Part shown: positions 41,871-51,916 of the stretch, in pieces
How the letters are laid out: each line of letters begins with the position of its first letter
How positions within the stretch are numbered: position 1 is the first letter of the stretch
From: a virus
Virus record (IMG/VR): IMGVR_UViG_3300017956_006678
Span: 1-64,000 of that record
Strand: one strand, 5' to 3'
DNA length: 64,000 nucleotides
The notes under the pieces: generated by a model
Databases searched by the model: none
Told to the model about the DNA's origin: nothing
What the model saw: the letters and a program-made list of their open reading frames with translations, nothing else
Program-made: the position numbers and the translations under genes

Positions 41871-43301
41871 ATGTTTGCAAATACGAAAGATCGTCGTCTT
41901 TCTAGACATGGAAGCAATATAATTGAGTCTGAAGAAAGAGATCAAATAGGATCCGGTCTTTTAAGAAAAAGCAAGACCATTTTTGATACTGCAATTGTTG
42001 TTGACTTCGTATCAAACCCTGTAGAATTTTTATCACAAAAAATTGAAGTTATTAAAGTAGATAAAAGAAGAATTGGTAATGCTAAAGAAAAAGTAGGATC
42101 GATTGTTGATAAAGCAAAAGAAAATTTAAAAAAGATTAATAAATTTAGTTCTACCAGTTTGATACAATCAACAGCTAATCAATTAGGAATGAACACAGAA
42201 GAAGTTGATTATCTTTTAAACTTTGGTCAAACACAAAATTTATCTAGATTAGATGCATTTACACAGCAAGATAGCTCTGCTCTTGTTGTTAATCCTGAAT
42301 TAGTTAGTATAATGCCCAGGAATAGTATTTTAGCAATCAATATTTCAAATGAAGATAGATTAGATAAAACAAAAGCAGAAGTATTTTTTCCTTTTTTCCC
42401 ACAACATTTATCTTTACCTGTTAAAGCAGGTGAACATGTTTGGTGTTTTTATGAAAACATTAATGGTAAAAAAATTGGTTATTGGGTTTCTAGAAAGTCT
42501 GCAACTTTGCCTGTTGATGATTTAAATTACACACATCTAGACAGAAATGTTTTAATTAATACAGCAGTTGGAATACTTAAATCAAAAACATCATCAAGAA
42601 ATAAAGAAACAGCATTAACTGAACTTTTTAAAACCTTTCCTAATGCGTCTAATTCTATAAATAAAAAATCAAAAACACTTAATGAATTAGAATATGATGA
42701 CATATTAAATAATTCAAAAAGTTACAGAGAGGAATTTGTAGGACAAGCAGTTCCTAGGTACAATAAAAAATGCTCTGATTTAGTACTGCAAGGATCAAAT
42801 AATACCTTAATAACAATGACCCACGATGGTCTTCCTAATTCCGGAAAAATATCTATAATCGCAGGAAGAAGCTTGAATAATATACCTGTTGTAAAAAATA
42901 AAAGAGATAAATTTAAAAATTACGAGCATGAAGAAATTGATAAATCAAAAGACATTCTAGTTACTGAAAACATTAGCGTGATTAACCTAGGTCAGTTTGA
43001 AAATAATATGAATGCAGCGTCTATAGAAGTTTCTGAAACAGGCAGAATTGAAATTAAAAATAAATCAGGTGCAGCAATTATTTTAGATCAAAATGGCGAT
43101 GTAATAATTCAACCTAGTGTGACAGGGCTGCTTAAGTTAGGCGGTGAAGACGCGGATCAAGCTATATTAGGGACTCGAGGCACTGAATCTGTACCTGGCA
43201 ACGTTTTGGCTCCGGCAATAATTTCAACAATGGGTGGTGCCTTAGGCGTGCCCGGGTCTTTGCCGACAGGTGCTTTTGCAACAAAGATTTTGGTGAAATA
43301 A
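41871..43301 (+). CDS. 5: Baseplate hub protein with gp5/VgrG-like OB fold
   Basis: A 476-residue protein. The segment VFFPFFPQHLSLPVKAGEHVWCFYEN at about residues 170-195 followed by GYWVSRK matches the OB-fold of gp5/gpV-type baseplate spike proteins. Towards the C-terminus are spike-like features: a repeat-rich beta region (SEQ style GRIEIKNKSGAAIILDQNGDVIIQP near residue 390), then Gly-rich linker sequence. No lysozyme domain is apparent, unlike T4 gp5. It opens the baseplate cassette, with its stop overlapping the start of the next gene by one base. Confidence 0.72.
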   Translation: MFANTKDRRLSRHGSNIIESEERDQIGSGLLRKSKTIFDTAIVVDFVSNPVEFLSQKIEVIKVDKRRIGNAKEKVGSIVDKAKENLKKINKFSSTSLIQSTANQLGMNTEEVDYLLNFGQTQNLSRLDAFTQQDSSALVVNPELVSIMPRNSILAINISNEDRLDKTKAEVFFPFFPQHLSLPVKAGEHVWCFYENINGKKIGYWVSRKSATLPVDDLNYTHLDRNVLINTAVGILKSKTSSRNKETALTELFKTFPNASNSINKKSKTLNELEYDDILNNSKSYREEFVGQAVPRYNKKCSDLVLQGSNNTLITMTHDGLPNSGKISIIAGRSLNNIPVVKNKRDKFKNYEHEEIDKSKDILVTENISVINLGQFENNMNAASIEVSETGRIEIKNKSGAAIILDQNGDVIIQPSVTGLLKLGGEDADQAILGTRGTESVPGNVLAPAIISTMGGALGVPGSLPTGAFATKILVK

Positions 43302-44437
43302 TGAGCATCTATAGTAAGAAAGCACCAGACGGGATAGGACTTTTAGACGATGATGGTAATTTAGCCCCAAATACAAAAGAAAAATTGCTGAACAAGGTTA
43401 TAGAAAAAGCAAATAACTTACCGCCTAAGATTAGTTTGGCGGGATTAGATATCAATATTGAAGAACTCAGTAGTATGGTTTCAGATGAAAATACTTTAAA
43501 GCATTTTGAACCTACAGACGGTATAGAAGCACATAGGGAAAAATACCCACAGTATCACTCATTATACATGGATACACTGTACGTTGGATGCGTTAAAGCA
43601 TTAGATTTGCCGCCAAATGCTCAACTTAAACCCATAGGTCTGGTTGATCCAACAATCCCTGTTTTGATAATTTTTGATGTAATTGCAGAATTTACTGAAG
43701 GATTGCTAGACTTTGTTGGAGACGTGAAAGCATATATCACTTCTAAAATACACATTGTACTATCTAAAATTAAAGATATAATAGAATTTATAGCAAAATT
43801 TTTATTAACATTTACTATTGATTTAAGTTTTATTAAAGAACTAATAAGGGCACTGCTAGCAGACTTTGTCGAAGAAAAAATACAACCTGTAATAGATAAA
43901 GTAGACGAGAAGGCTGATGAAATAAAATCAATGATTATTGATAAATTAACGGCTGTACTTGAAAAACTGTTAGGCTCTTCACCTTTTCCGATTGAAATAC
44001 CCTTTATTCCTTTTGAATTAGACTTTTTTGATTTTAATTTAGGTTTTGATTTTAGTTTTCCATGGTTTGACTTAAGCATATTCCAACTTGATCTACCCTT
44101 AGGCATAATAACATTGATTGTTGAATTTTTAAAGGGTGTAGTCACGATTGCGCAAGATGTGATTGCAGCTATAGTAAGTTCTGTCGATGCATTTATCGAA
44201 GCATTATCTAGTGGAATTCAAGCCATTTTAGAATTTATGGTTAATTTAGTTTTGGATCCACTAATTAGATTGCTAAAGAGAATTTGGCCAGATATTGAAA
44301 AATATACTATACCTGCTGCTCATTTTATTGCAATGTTCGAACAAGTGGTACCTCTTTTAATAGTTGCCATAGTTGGAGTTTTAATAGGGCCGGGTTTAAT
44401 TACATTTGGCTTAGCAACCGCTTTATCATTGATTTAG
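43301..44437 (+). CDS. Hydrophobic amphipathic virion-cassette protein
   Basis: A 378-residue protein unlike its neighbours. After a polar N-terminal 100 residues it is made of long amphipathic and hydrophobic helices, a Phe/Pro-rich middle (SPFPIEIPFIPFELDFF near residue 228) and a strongly hydrophobic C-terminus (VVPLLIVAIVGVLIGPGLITF). It lies between the gp5-like and gp25-like genes. The composition suggests a membrane-interacting protein carried in the baseplate or tail, for example a membrane-penetrating tip or tape-like protein, but it matches no family that I recognise. Confidence 0.65.
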   Translation: MSIYSKKAPDGIGLLDDDGNLAPNTKEKLLNKVIEKANNLPPKISLAGLDINIEELSSMVSDENTLKHFEPTDGIEAHREKYPQYHSLYMDTLYVGCVKALDLPPNAQLKPIGLVDPTIPVLIIFDVIAEFTEGLLDFVGDVKAYITSKIHIVLSKIKDIIEFIAKFLLTFTIDLSFIKELIRALLADFVEEKIQPVIDKVDEKADEIKSMIIDKLTAVLEKLLGSSPFPIEIPFIPFELDFFDFNLGFDFSFPWFDLSIFQLDLPLGIITLIVEFLKGVVTIAQDVIAAIVSSVDAFIEALSSGIQAILEFMVNLVLDPLIRLLKRIWPDIEKYTIPAAHFIAMFEQVVPLLIVAIVGVLIGPGLITFGLATALSLI

Positions 44438-44452
44438 TAGAAAGGAGACTTA

Positions 44453-44962
44453 ATGACAAATTTTAATTTTAAAAGTTCAGGTAAGAAATTTGGTAGATCA
44501 GAAAATAACAAAACAACAATTAAAAATAACATTGATGATGAATTAGAACCCTTTGGAATACTGACACCACTTCAGCTTTCTCAAGATGATAAAAGTTCTC
44601 TCTTTAAAATGAGTTTTGATATTACTGAACAAATCAGAGATAATTTAAGAAATTTACTTTTAACTTCACCTGGAGAGCGACTAGGAAGATACGATTATGG
44701 TGCAGGATTAAGAGACTTAACTTTTGAAATGATTGCACAAAATGATGATTATGAATCTAAAATTATGGAAGTAATATCTGAAAATGTTGGCAAATATATG
44801 CCTTATGTTAATCTTAAGACGCTAACAACTGAAGACGTTAAAATAGAAACAATGTCAAGTGACAGACCTTTAGCTAAATTAATATTAGAAATAAAATATG
44901 AAGTGCCTGCTTTATCATTAACGAATCAAAAAATTGTTCTCGTATTATATGTAGCAGGATAA
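44453..44962 (+). CDS. 25: gp25-like baseplate wedge protein (GPW/gp25 family)
   Basis: A 169-residue protein with the GPW_gp25 domain: an N-terminal extension of about 35 residues, then DITEQIRDNLRNLLLTSPGERLGRYDYGAGLRDL at about residues 63-96, the family hallmark (LLTxPGERxxxPxFGxxL). gp25 is a conserved sheath-initiator and wedge component of contractile tails. It is 15 bases downstream of the preceding gene and 31 bases before the gp6-like gene, with AGGAG before the start. Confidence 0.92.
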   Translation: MTNFNFKSSGKKFGRSENNKTTIKNNIDDELEPFGILTPLQLSQDDKSSLFKMSFDITEQIRDNLRNLLLTSPGERLGRYDYGAGLRDLTFEMIAQNDDYESKIMEVISENVGKYMPYVNLKTLTTEDVKIETMSSDRPLAKLILEIKYEVPALSLTNQKIVLVLYVAG

Positions 44963-44993
44963 TTAATTTTAAATCTAAGGAAAGGGAAATAAA

Positions 44994-46835
44994 ATGGCGA
45001 CAAATGTTAAGAAAGATTTAAAAAAAGCTAGAGATTTAAGTTATCTCAATAAAGATTTTGACAGTTTTAGATCAGACTTATTAGAATATTCTAAGATTCA
45101 TTACAGTGATGTTATTAAAGATTTTAGTGAGGCAGGTCTAGGTGGTTTATTCTTAGATATGGCAGCTTACGTAGGTGATGTTATGTCATTTTATCTAGAT
45201 CACCAATTTAGCGAATTGAGTTTGGAAACTGCGATAGAAGATAAAAACATTATCCAGCATATTAAAGATGCAGGAGTAAAAATAAGAGGGGCTAGCCCTA
45301 GTTTTTGTGAAGTCGAATTAATACTTTCAATAGCAGCAGAAATTAAAAATGGAGTTTATAGACCAGCTGAAGCACAGCTTCCTATAATTAAAGCAGGTAC
45401 AATTGTATCGTCAATTGATGGTATTGATTTTGAAGTTTTGGAGGATATTGATTTTTCTGAAACTGATATATACGGCAATCTTAAAGCAGAATATGTTGTT
45501 GACTTTGTTGATGGTCAAAATAATCCGACAATTTACTTGGTAAAAAGGAATGCTGTTGTATCGAGCGGGAAAACCAATACAGAAACTTTCACATTAGGCA
45601 CATATGTTCCGTTTAGAACAATAACTTTAAGTAATTCAGACGTCACAGAGATATTATCAGTAAAAGACAGCGAAGGAAACATATACTATGAAGTAGATAA
45701 TCTTTCTCATGATATTGTTTTTAATGCAATACCTAACAAAGAGGAGGATGAAGACAAGTCAGGCTTCAGTTTGACTTTAGATCCAGCGCCTAGAAGATTT
45801 ATTACAGAAGTTAATTATGAAACCGGTTTGTCTAAAATTAGATTTGGGTCAGGGAAATCAGAATACGAAGATGAGGAAGTAATTGAAGACCCGACAGACT
45901 ATGCACTACCTCTCTATGGAGAACGTTTGAATTTTAAAATTAATGCAGTAGATCCAGGTAATTTATTAGAAACAAAAACTTTAGGGATATCCCCCCAAAA
46001 TACTACGTTAACTGTAAGATATAGATATGGTGGAGGCGTTAATCACAATGTTACGCCTAGATCGATCAATACAGTTAAAACAGCAATTATGGAATATAAA
46101 ATTAATACTTCACCAATTATTCAAAATTCTGTGACTAACTCTTTAATAGTTAATAATCCTAGAAGCGCTAAAGGTGGAGAATCTAGACCGTCTTTAGAAG
46201 AATTAAGAAATATAGCATTTAGTGCTAAGTCTAGTCAAGCAAGAATTGTAAATGTCCAAGATTTACTTTATAGAGTGTACACAATGCCAGCAAAATTTGG
46301 AAAAGTCTACAGAGTTGGTGTTTCAAAAAATCCAGTATCCAATAGCGTATTAATACATGTTGTAAGTAGAGATAATAGAGAAAAGTTAACATTAGCCAAT
46401 GATACACTCAAAGATAATATTGCACTTTATATTAATCAATACAGGCTGATATCTGACAGTTATGATATTGTCGACGCAGCAATTACAAATATATCGATCG
46501 AATATATTATATCTGTAGAAAATGGATATAACAGTAACGAAGTAATATCTAGATGTAATTTATTTTTAAGAAATTATTTAGATACCAAGAATATGCATAT
46601 TGATATGCCGATCAATAAAACCGATTTGACAAATTTGATAATTAACGCAGAAGGTGTTGAATCTTTAGCCGGTATTCGCGTTATAAATAAACGAGGGTCA
46701 CAAGAAGGTAGGGTTTATTCAAATGTATCATTTAGCCCAAATGAAAACACAAGAAGACAAAAAGTTTATCCACCCACAGGCGGGATATTTGAAGTAAGAT
46801 ATCCTGAAGCTGATATTAAAGGAGCAGTTTTATAA
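44994..46835 (+). CDS. 6: gp6/baseplate J-like wedge protein
   Basis: A 613-residue protein with the baseplate J/gp6 architecture. The N-terminal YLNKDFDSFRSDLLEYSKIHY is typical of T4-like gp6 proteins, DMAAYVGDVMSFYLDHQFSELSLETAI follows, and the central beta domain holds VRYRYGGGVNHNV. The C-terminal half contains FSAKSSQARIVNVQDLLYRVYTMPAKFGKVYRVGV, conserved in this family. It forms the inner iris of the baseplate with gp25. It overlaps the next gene by one base. Confidence 0.9.
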   Translation: MATNVKKDLKKARDLSYLNKDFDSFRSDLLEYSKIHYSDVIKDFSEAGLGGLFLDMAAYVGDVMSFYLDHQFSELSLETAIEDKNIIQHIKDAGVKIRGASPSFCEVELILSIAAEIKNGVYRPAEAQLPIIKAGTIVSSIDGIDFEVLEDIDFSETDIYGNLKAEYVVDFVDGQNNPTIYLVKRNAVVSSGKTNTETFTLGTYVPFRTITLSNSDVTEILSVKDSEGNIYYEVDNLSHDIVFNAIPNKEEDEDKSGFSLTLDPAPRRFITEVNYETGLSKIRFGSGKSEYEDEEVIEDPTDYALPLYGERLNFKINAVDPGNLLETKTLGISPQNTTLTVRYRYGGGVNHNVTPRSINTVKTAIMEYKINTSPIIQNSVTNSLIVNNPRSAKGGESRPSLEELRNIAFSAKSSQARIVNVQDLLYRVYTMPAKFGKVYRVGVSKNPVSNSVLIHVVSRDNREKLTLANDTLKDNIALYINQYRLISDSYDIVDAAITNISIEYIISVENGYNSNEVISRCNLFLRNYLDTKNMHIDMPINKTDLTNLIINAEGVESLAGIRVINKRGSQEGRVYSNVSFSPNENTRRQKVYPPTGGIFEVRYPEADIKGAVL

Positions 46836-48361
46836 TGTATAGAATTATTTCAGGAAGTAAAGACACATATATAACTAATAGAATAATCAATAATACATTT
46901 AGAGCGACTGATGCAAATGTAGGTTTGGCTGGGACATTAGATCTTTTCAAGCTTTATGATGAATCAACAATATCAGGAGAGACGTCACCTATTGAATTTT
47001 CTAGATTATTAATTAAGTTTGATTACGGTCCTATACAAACATTAATTAATAACGGTGAAATAGACATTGATAGTAATTCTTTTAATGTAACTTTAAAGCT
47101 TAAAGACGTTTATGGGGGTCAAACAACTCCTGCTAATTTTAAGATTATCGCAATGCCTTTAGCTAAAAATTTTGATGAAGGTAAAGGAAGGGATATAGTT
47201 AATTTTGCTGATGTTGGCGCTACAAATTTTATAACTGCATCATATTCAAATGGATCAGCAAATGCATGGGATATATCAGGTGCACGTGCTTCTGGAAGTT
47301 TAGGCTCTAGTAATTTAGATGTTTATATTAGTGGGAGTTTAGCTGGACCTAGTGGAACAAGTATTGTTAATTTAACTGCAGAAAAATATTTTGCGACAGG
47401 AAAAGAAGATTTAGAACTTGATATAACTACCGCGGTATCTGCTTCCCTCTCAGGGCAGATGACTAATCATGGATTTGTAATTGCATATTCCGGATCGTAT
47501 GAAACTGATGCAAAAACATATTTTGTAAAAAGATTTGGATCAATAAATGCGTCAAATATCTATGACAGACCTTCAATGATAGTAAAATATGATGATAGCA
47601 TATTAGATAATCATAGAAATTTTGTTTTTGATGTTACCGGATCCTTATTTTTAAATAATTTTCATAGAGGCGTAAGAAGTAATATTCTCTCAGGCACTAG
47701 TGCAACGCAAGTATCTGGTTTGGATTGCATGAAATTAATTCTCAAATCTGGTTCATATGCTAGTACGCATTCTGTATCACAACATAAAGTGGGCAATAAT
47801 TTTAAAACTGGAATATATTCAGCATCTTTTGCAATTAGCGAATACCATGCTGACTTAATTCATAATGCAAAGTCAGCCAGGTCAGCTTCATTTACACAAA
47901 TATGGTCATCAAATGATTTAACAATAGGTTATCTAACCGGATCTTTGATTATTGAATCTCCTTTTAGAAGTTCTTATGATGGATCGATAGAAAGAATTCT
48001 TGTAACATGTAAGAATCTTAAATCAAATTATAGAAAAAATGACAGAGTGAAAGTTAGAGTTTTTGTTGAAAATAGAAATGAAAAAGTTATATTTCAAAAA
48101 TTACCTACAGAAAAATTATCTGAAGTATACAATAACATGTATTTTAGAGTTGTTGATGTACAAAAAAATGAAGTAGTAATTCCATTTGATACGAATAGAA
48201 ACTCTACCAGGTTATCTTCTGACTCTGACGGTATGTTTTTTATGATTGATATGGATAGTTTAACTCCGGGAAGAGCATATAAGTTTGAATTTCTAATTAG
48301 AGACTTTGATAATGACTTTTTTGTTAACGATGCTTCTGGGAAATTTATTATTAACAATTAA
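46835..48361 (+). CDS. Virion protein with DNRLRE-like domain
   Basis: A 508-residue protein. The N-terminal part reads KDTYITNR...ANVGLAGTLDLFKLYDE followed by SRLLIKFDYG, which resembles the DNRLRE domain found in secreted and phage structural proteins. The rest is beta-rich, with many Ser/Gly/Thr and repeated SGS motifs, consistent with tail or baseplate periphery. It lies directly after gp6 and before the LamG-containing wedge-like protein, where T4 has gp7/gp8-type components. The domain match is by eye. Confidence 0.58.
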   Translation: MYRIISGSKDTYITNRIINNTFRATDANVGLAGTLDLFKLYDESTISGETSPIEFSRLLIKFDYGPIQTLINNGEIDIDSNSFNVTLKLKDVYGGQTTPANFKIIAMPLAKNFDEGKGRDIVNFADVGATNFITASYSNGSANAWDISGARASGSLGSSNLDVYISGSLAGPSGTSIVNLTAEKYFATGKEDLELDITTAVSASLSGQMTNHGFVIAYSGSYETDAKTYFVKRFGSINASNIYDRPSMIVKYDDSILDNHRNFVFDVTGSLFLNNFHRGVRSNILSGTSATQVSGLDCMKLILKSGSYASTHSVSQHKVGNNFKTGIYSASFAISEYHADLIHNAKSARSASFTQIWSSNDLTIGYLTGSLIIESPFRSSYDGSIERILVTCKNLKSNYRKNDRVKVRVFVENRNEKVIFQKLPTEKLSEVYNNMYFRVVDVQKNEVVIPFDTNRNSTRLSSDSDGMFFMIDMDSLTPGRAYKFEFLIRDFDNDFFVNDASGKFIINN

Positions 48362-48372
48362 GGATAAAAGTA

Positions 48373-51300
48373 ATGAAAAAGAGTTTAACATTAGGAAATA
48401 CAAAATTATTTGATCCTTCAGTTAAAAGAAATGAGAATTTTTTTAGTGATGAGGCTTTTTCAGATTTTGATTTTAAATCTGACAATGATCTTTTATTTGA
48501 ATCTAAAAGAGGTACCTCTAGATCAGGGCAATCATCAAAAACTTCGAAGTTTGGAAAAATATATTCAACTAGAGAATTAAATATTGATTTTTCTAAATTT
48601 GAAAATCATACTTTTTTTGATTCTGCTGTTTCTAAAACAAATATAGCATTTGATCGAGTCATCAATAAGTTTCCTTTTGATCAGAGAAAATCTGATATTG
48701 AAGATTTTAAAAATGACGGAACAGGTTATGAAAATTATGTTTATGATCAATTTCCAAAAAATAAAGGTTTTATTCATTTCATATCAGCATCAAATCAACA
48801 CATAGCCATCAAAGATTTGTCTGGGTATTTATATAGTACTGATAATGAAAAGAAAACCAATAATCCTGTATTCTCTCCGCTCAAAAGGGGTTTTACTACA
48901 GAATTTTGGTTAAGAGTCCCAGAAGAATCAAATCAAGAATCTATCGTATGTCAACTTATTGATACTAGTCGTGCAGGATTTTCTATATCTTTAAGCGGGT
49001 CATCTGATTCGGCAACAAATTGCAATTTAAGTTTTACTGTGATTAGCGGGTCTAATGCAGAGACAATTACCACTTCATTAAAAAAAGGTGAATTCAAGTT
49101 TATATCTGCAGTTTATGACAACAATAAGAAGAATTCACAAATTTATATAGATTCCCAACTTAAAGTTACTTCGTCATTTAGAGATTTTGATAACTTAGAA
49201 ATGAAATTGTCTGACTTTTTAATTGGATCAGGAAGTTCGTACACAGATGATGATGTTAATAGCACTACTTTTTTACCGCTAACAACCTTGTCAGGGGCAA
49301 TTGATGAATTTCGTTATTATCATGGTGCAAAAGGTATTACACAAATTCAAGATACACAATACACATCTACTTTTTTAGATGCAGAAGATAATCTAGATTT
49401 AATACTATATATGAAATTTAATGAACCTGCAGGATCATACACAGGTAATAGTATTGTTTTGGATTATTCAGGAAATAGTTTGCATTCTCAAATAACAAAT
49501 TTCAGTGTAGCAATGAGAAATTCAGGGTCAGTTGCTACTATTCCTATAAAAAAAGAAAAATTATCAGATTGTCCAGTACTTTTTGCTGATAATTCAAATG
49601 TAAAATCTTTAAATACAAACTTATTGACTTCTGCATCACTTTATGATGAATTTAATCCTAATTTAATTACAAAACTTGTCCCAGTACATTATTTTCTAGA
49701 AGGACAACAAGAAGAAGGTTTTTCTAACTTGACAGGAAGTTTAGGAAATTCTTATGTAGGCGGTAATTTACCTAATACGGGTAAGTTAGGTTCTGGGCAA
49801 CTATTAATGTCATTTCTTCTTATATGGGCAAAGTTTTTTGATGAAATAAAGATAAGTATTGATGCTATGGCGGATATACTTCATGTATCGTATGATGATT
49901 TTGAAGGTTCTTCACCAAATTTTTACAAATTAATTGCTGAAAATAGAGGAATTAGACTTCCTAATATCATTGATAGCAATATAAGTTTTGATAAATTCCA
50001 AGATGGAATTAATATTAATAACACAGGAACTACTTCTGTGTATTCTCTCAATGATTTTCAAAATGAAATCTGGAAGAGAATCCTTATCAATATCAGACAC
50101 ATTTATAAGGAAAAAGGAACAAGACGATCATTTCAATCATTGTTCAATACACTAGGTATTGATTTTGATAAGTACTTTTCTTTAAAAGAATACGGAGGTT
50201 CTAGATACCATTATTTAAGTGACTTAAGAAAAGAAGATAAGAAAGTTATTAAATTTATTGACTTAAGTGGTTCCTTTGCAGTTAGAAGTGATGCTGATAA
50301 AGCAGATATCGATGCGCAAGGTTTAAGCAAAGGTACCTCCGGAATTAATTCAGCACCTTATTTAATATCTCCTTTTTTATCTAGTTCTAGAATTGAAACC
50401 GGTTTTCCCGATATAGACGGAACATACGTTCAAAAAAATATATTTCCTCCGCATGGAATATCTAATGCAGTGTCAGATGGTTTGTTGACATCAGGATCAT
50501 TCACTTATGAAGGAATATACAAATTCGTAGGAAGTCACCATGTAACACAAAGTTTAGTTAGACTTCATGTAACAGGAACAGCTGCACCAAGTTCAACATC
50601 TGGAGGAGTCTTAACAAATCTAATTGCAATTAATGATGGTAATAATTCTAAAATCAAGCTTTACGTTAAACCTCATGTTTCTTCTGTTGAAAATGATTTT
50701 TTAGAAATGCAAATAACTAGTGCTAGTCTATTTGATGGTAACCCGTGGTATGTAAGTTTTGGAAAAATAAGAAATGATGACAATATATTTTATAATTCTG
50801 TTGATATTAAAAATACACCATCAAGTAGTTTCTTTTTAAGATGTGGAAGATTAGATAGCGGAAGAAAAAATGTTTATTTTACAACATCAAGTTTTTATAA
50901 TGAAAAATCAAGAAAGAATAATCAAACTAATTATTTTAATTCTATTGGCACAACTTTAAATGCAAGTGGTGCATACGCCTTAATAGGATCCCAATCAATC
51001 ACTGAGTCTCCTCGTTTTTTAAATTCTGATCAAGTTGAAAGTGAAGCCAGATATACAAATTTTTCTGGGCAAGTAAGTGGAATTAGATTCTATAGTAAAG
51101 CAATCACAAAAAAAGGTTTCAAAGAAAGAATAAACAATCCTTTTTCTTTGTCTGTAAAGGATCCTATAAGAAATTATAATCATACGACAAAATTAACCGG
51201 TTCTTTTGGAAAACTACGCTTAGATAATACAGTTACACGACAAATAACAACAAGTTCAAACGCTTCTGGCGAAATTTCTATATTTGACAATTCACAAAAT

Positions 51301-51909
51301 AATTTTAATTTTACCGGTAAAATGTTTGAAGCTTCAAAAAGAATATTGAAAACAGATCAAATTAAATTTACACGTGTTTCATATGACTTTGATCAAAGAA
51401 TATCTGATGACAAGGTAAGGGTAAGAAGTTACGAATTGCAAAAGAATTTAGAAAATTCTATATACTCAGTTAAAGCACCTCTATATGAGATACCTGAAAA
51501 AGATAAAAATGATAGTGATAAAAGAATTAGTATAGATTTGAGTGCAGTTAAAGCTCTTAATGAAGATATTGTTAAAATGTTTGAAAACTTAGAAGTTTTT
51601 GATGAATATTTAGGCGATCCTCGTGATGCTTTTGAAGATTCTTATATAGACTTAGAAAAAGCGAGAGAGGTGTATTTTAATGATCTTTTGCAAAAATTAG
51701 ATTTAGAAGCACATACTAAATTTTTTACATGGTTTGACAATAGTTTTACTGATCTTTTGCTTAGCTTGGTTCCTTTAGAAACAGTATTTTTAGGCGTAAA
51801 TTATGTTATCGAGCCACATATTTTGGAGAGAAATAAAATAAGATATAATTATAATCATCAATATTTGATAAATTCAAGAAATATTAGTGACGATAATCAA
51901 TTTGGATAA
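48373..51909 (+). CDS. Giant baseplate/tail protein with LamG domain and KGT motif
   Basis: A 1178-residue structural protein. A LamG/concanavalin-like domain at about residues 160-330 begins TTEFWLRVPEE and ends with SGAIDEFRYYHGAK. Near residue 575 is an EIWKRILINIRHIYKEKGT segment followed by FSLKEYGGSRY, a pattern known from wedge proteins of marine T4-like phages and probably involved in baseplate assembly. A second LamG-like region appears around residues 700-920 (YEGIYKFVGSHHV to GQVSGIRFYSKA). It may combine wedge assembly with glycan or host-surface binding. Confidence 0.65.
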   Translation: MKKSLTLGNTKLFDPSVKRNENFFSDEAFSDFDFKSDNDLLFESKRGTSRSGQSSKTSKFGKIYSTRELNIDFSKFENHTFFDSAVSKTNIAFDRVINKFPFDQRKSDIEDFKNDGTGYENYVYDQFPKNKGFIHFISASNQHIAIKDLSGYLYSTDNEKKTNNPVFSPLKRGFTTEFWLRVPEESNQESIVCQLIDTSRAGFSISLSGSSDSATNCNLSFTVISGSNAETITTSLKKGEFKFISAVYDNNKKNSQIYIDSQLKVTSSFRDFDNLEMKLSDFLIGSGSSYTDDDVNSTTFLPLTTLSGAIDEFRYYHGAKGITQIQDTQYTSTFLDAEDNLDLILYMKFNEPAGSYTGNSIVLDYSGNSLHSQITNFSVAMRNSGSVATIPIKKEKLSDCPVLFADNSNVKSLNTNLLTSASLYDEFNPNLITKLVPVHYFLEGQQEEGFSNLTGSLGNSYVGGNLPNTGKLGSGQLLMSFLLIWAKFFDEIKISIDAMADILHVSYDDFEGSSPNFYKLIAENRGIRLPNIIDSNISFDKFQDGININNTGTTSVYSLNDFQNEIWKRILINIRHIYKEKGTRRSFQSLFNTLGIDFDKYFSLKEYGGSRYHYLSDLRKEDKKVIKFIDLSGSFAVRSDADKADIDAQGLSKGTSGINSAPYLISPFLSSSRIETGFPDIDGTYVQKNIFPPHGISNAVSDGLLTSGSFTYEGIYKFVGSHHVTQSLVRLHVTGTAAPSSTSGGVLTNLIAINDGNNSKIKLYVKPHVSSVENDFLEMQITSASLFDGNPWYVSFGKIRNDDNIFYNSVDIKNTPSSSFFLRCGRLDSGRKNVYFTTSSFYNEKSRKNNQTNYFNSIGTTLNASGAYALIGSQSITESPRFLNSDQVESEARYTNFSGQVSGIRFYSKAITKKGFKERINNPFSLSVKDPIRNYNHTTKLTGSFGKLRLDNTVTRQITTSSNASGEISIFDNSQNNFNFTGKMFEASKRILKTDQIKFTRVSYDFDQRISDDKVRVRSYELQKNLENSIYSVKAPLYEIPEKDKNDSDKRISIDLSAVKALNEDIVKMFENLEVFDEYLGDPRDAFEDSYIDLEKAREVYFNDLLQKLDLEAHTKFFTWFDNSFTDLLLSLVPLETVFLGVNYVIEPHILERNKIRYNYNHQYLINSRNISDDNQFG

Positions 51910-51916
51910 GTAAAAA

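Noticed and set aside
43621-44145. 174-codon minus-strand open frame in the hydrophobic protein gene
   Set aside because: Antisense shadow of the plus-strand gene; Ser/Ile/Lys-rich with no recognisable domain and no promoter or ribosome site.
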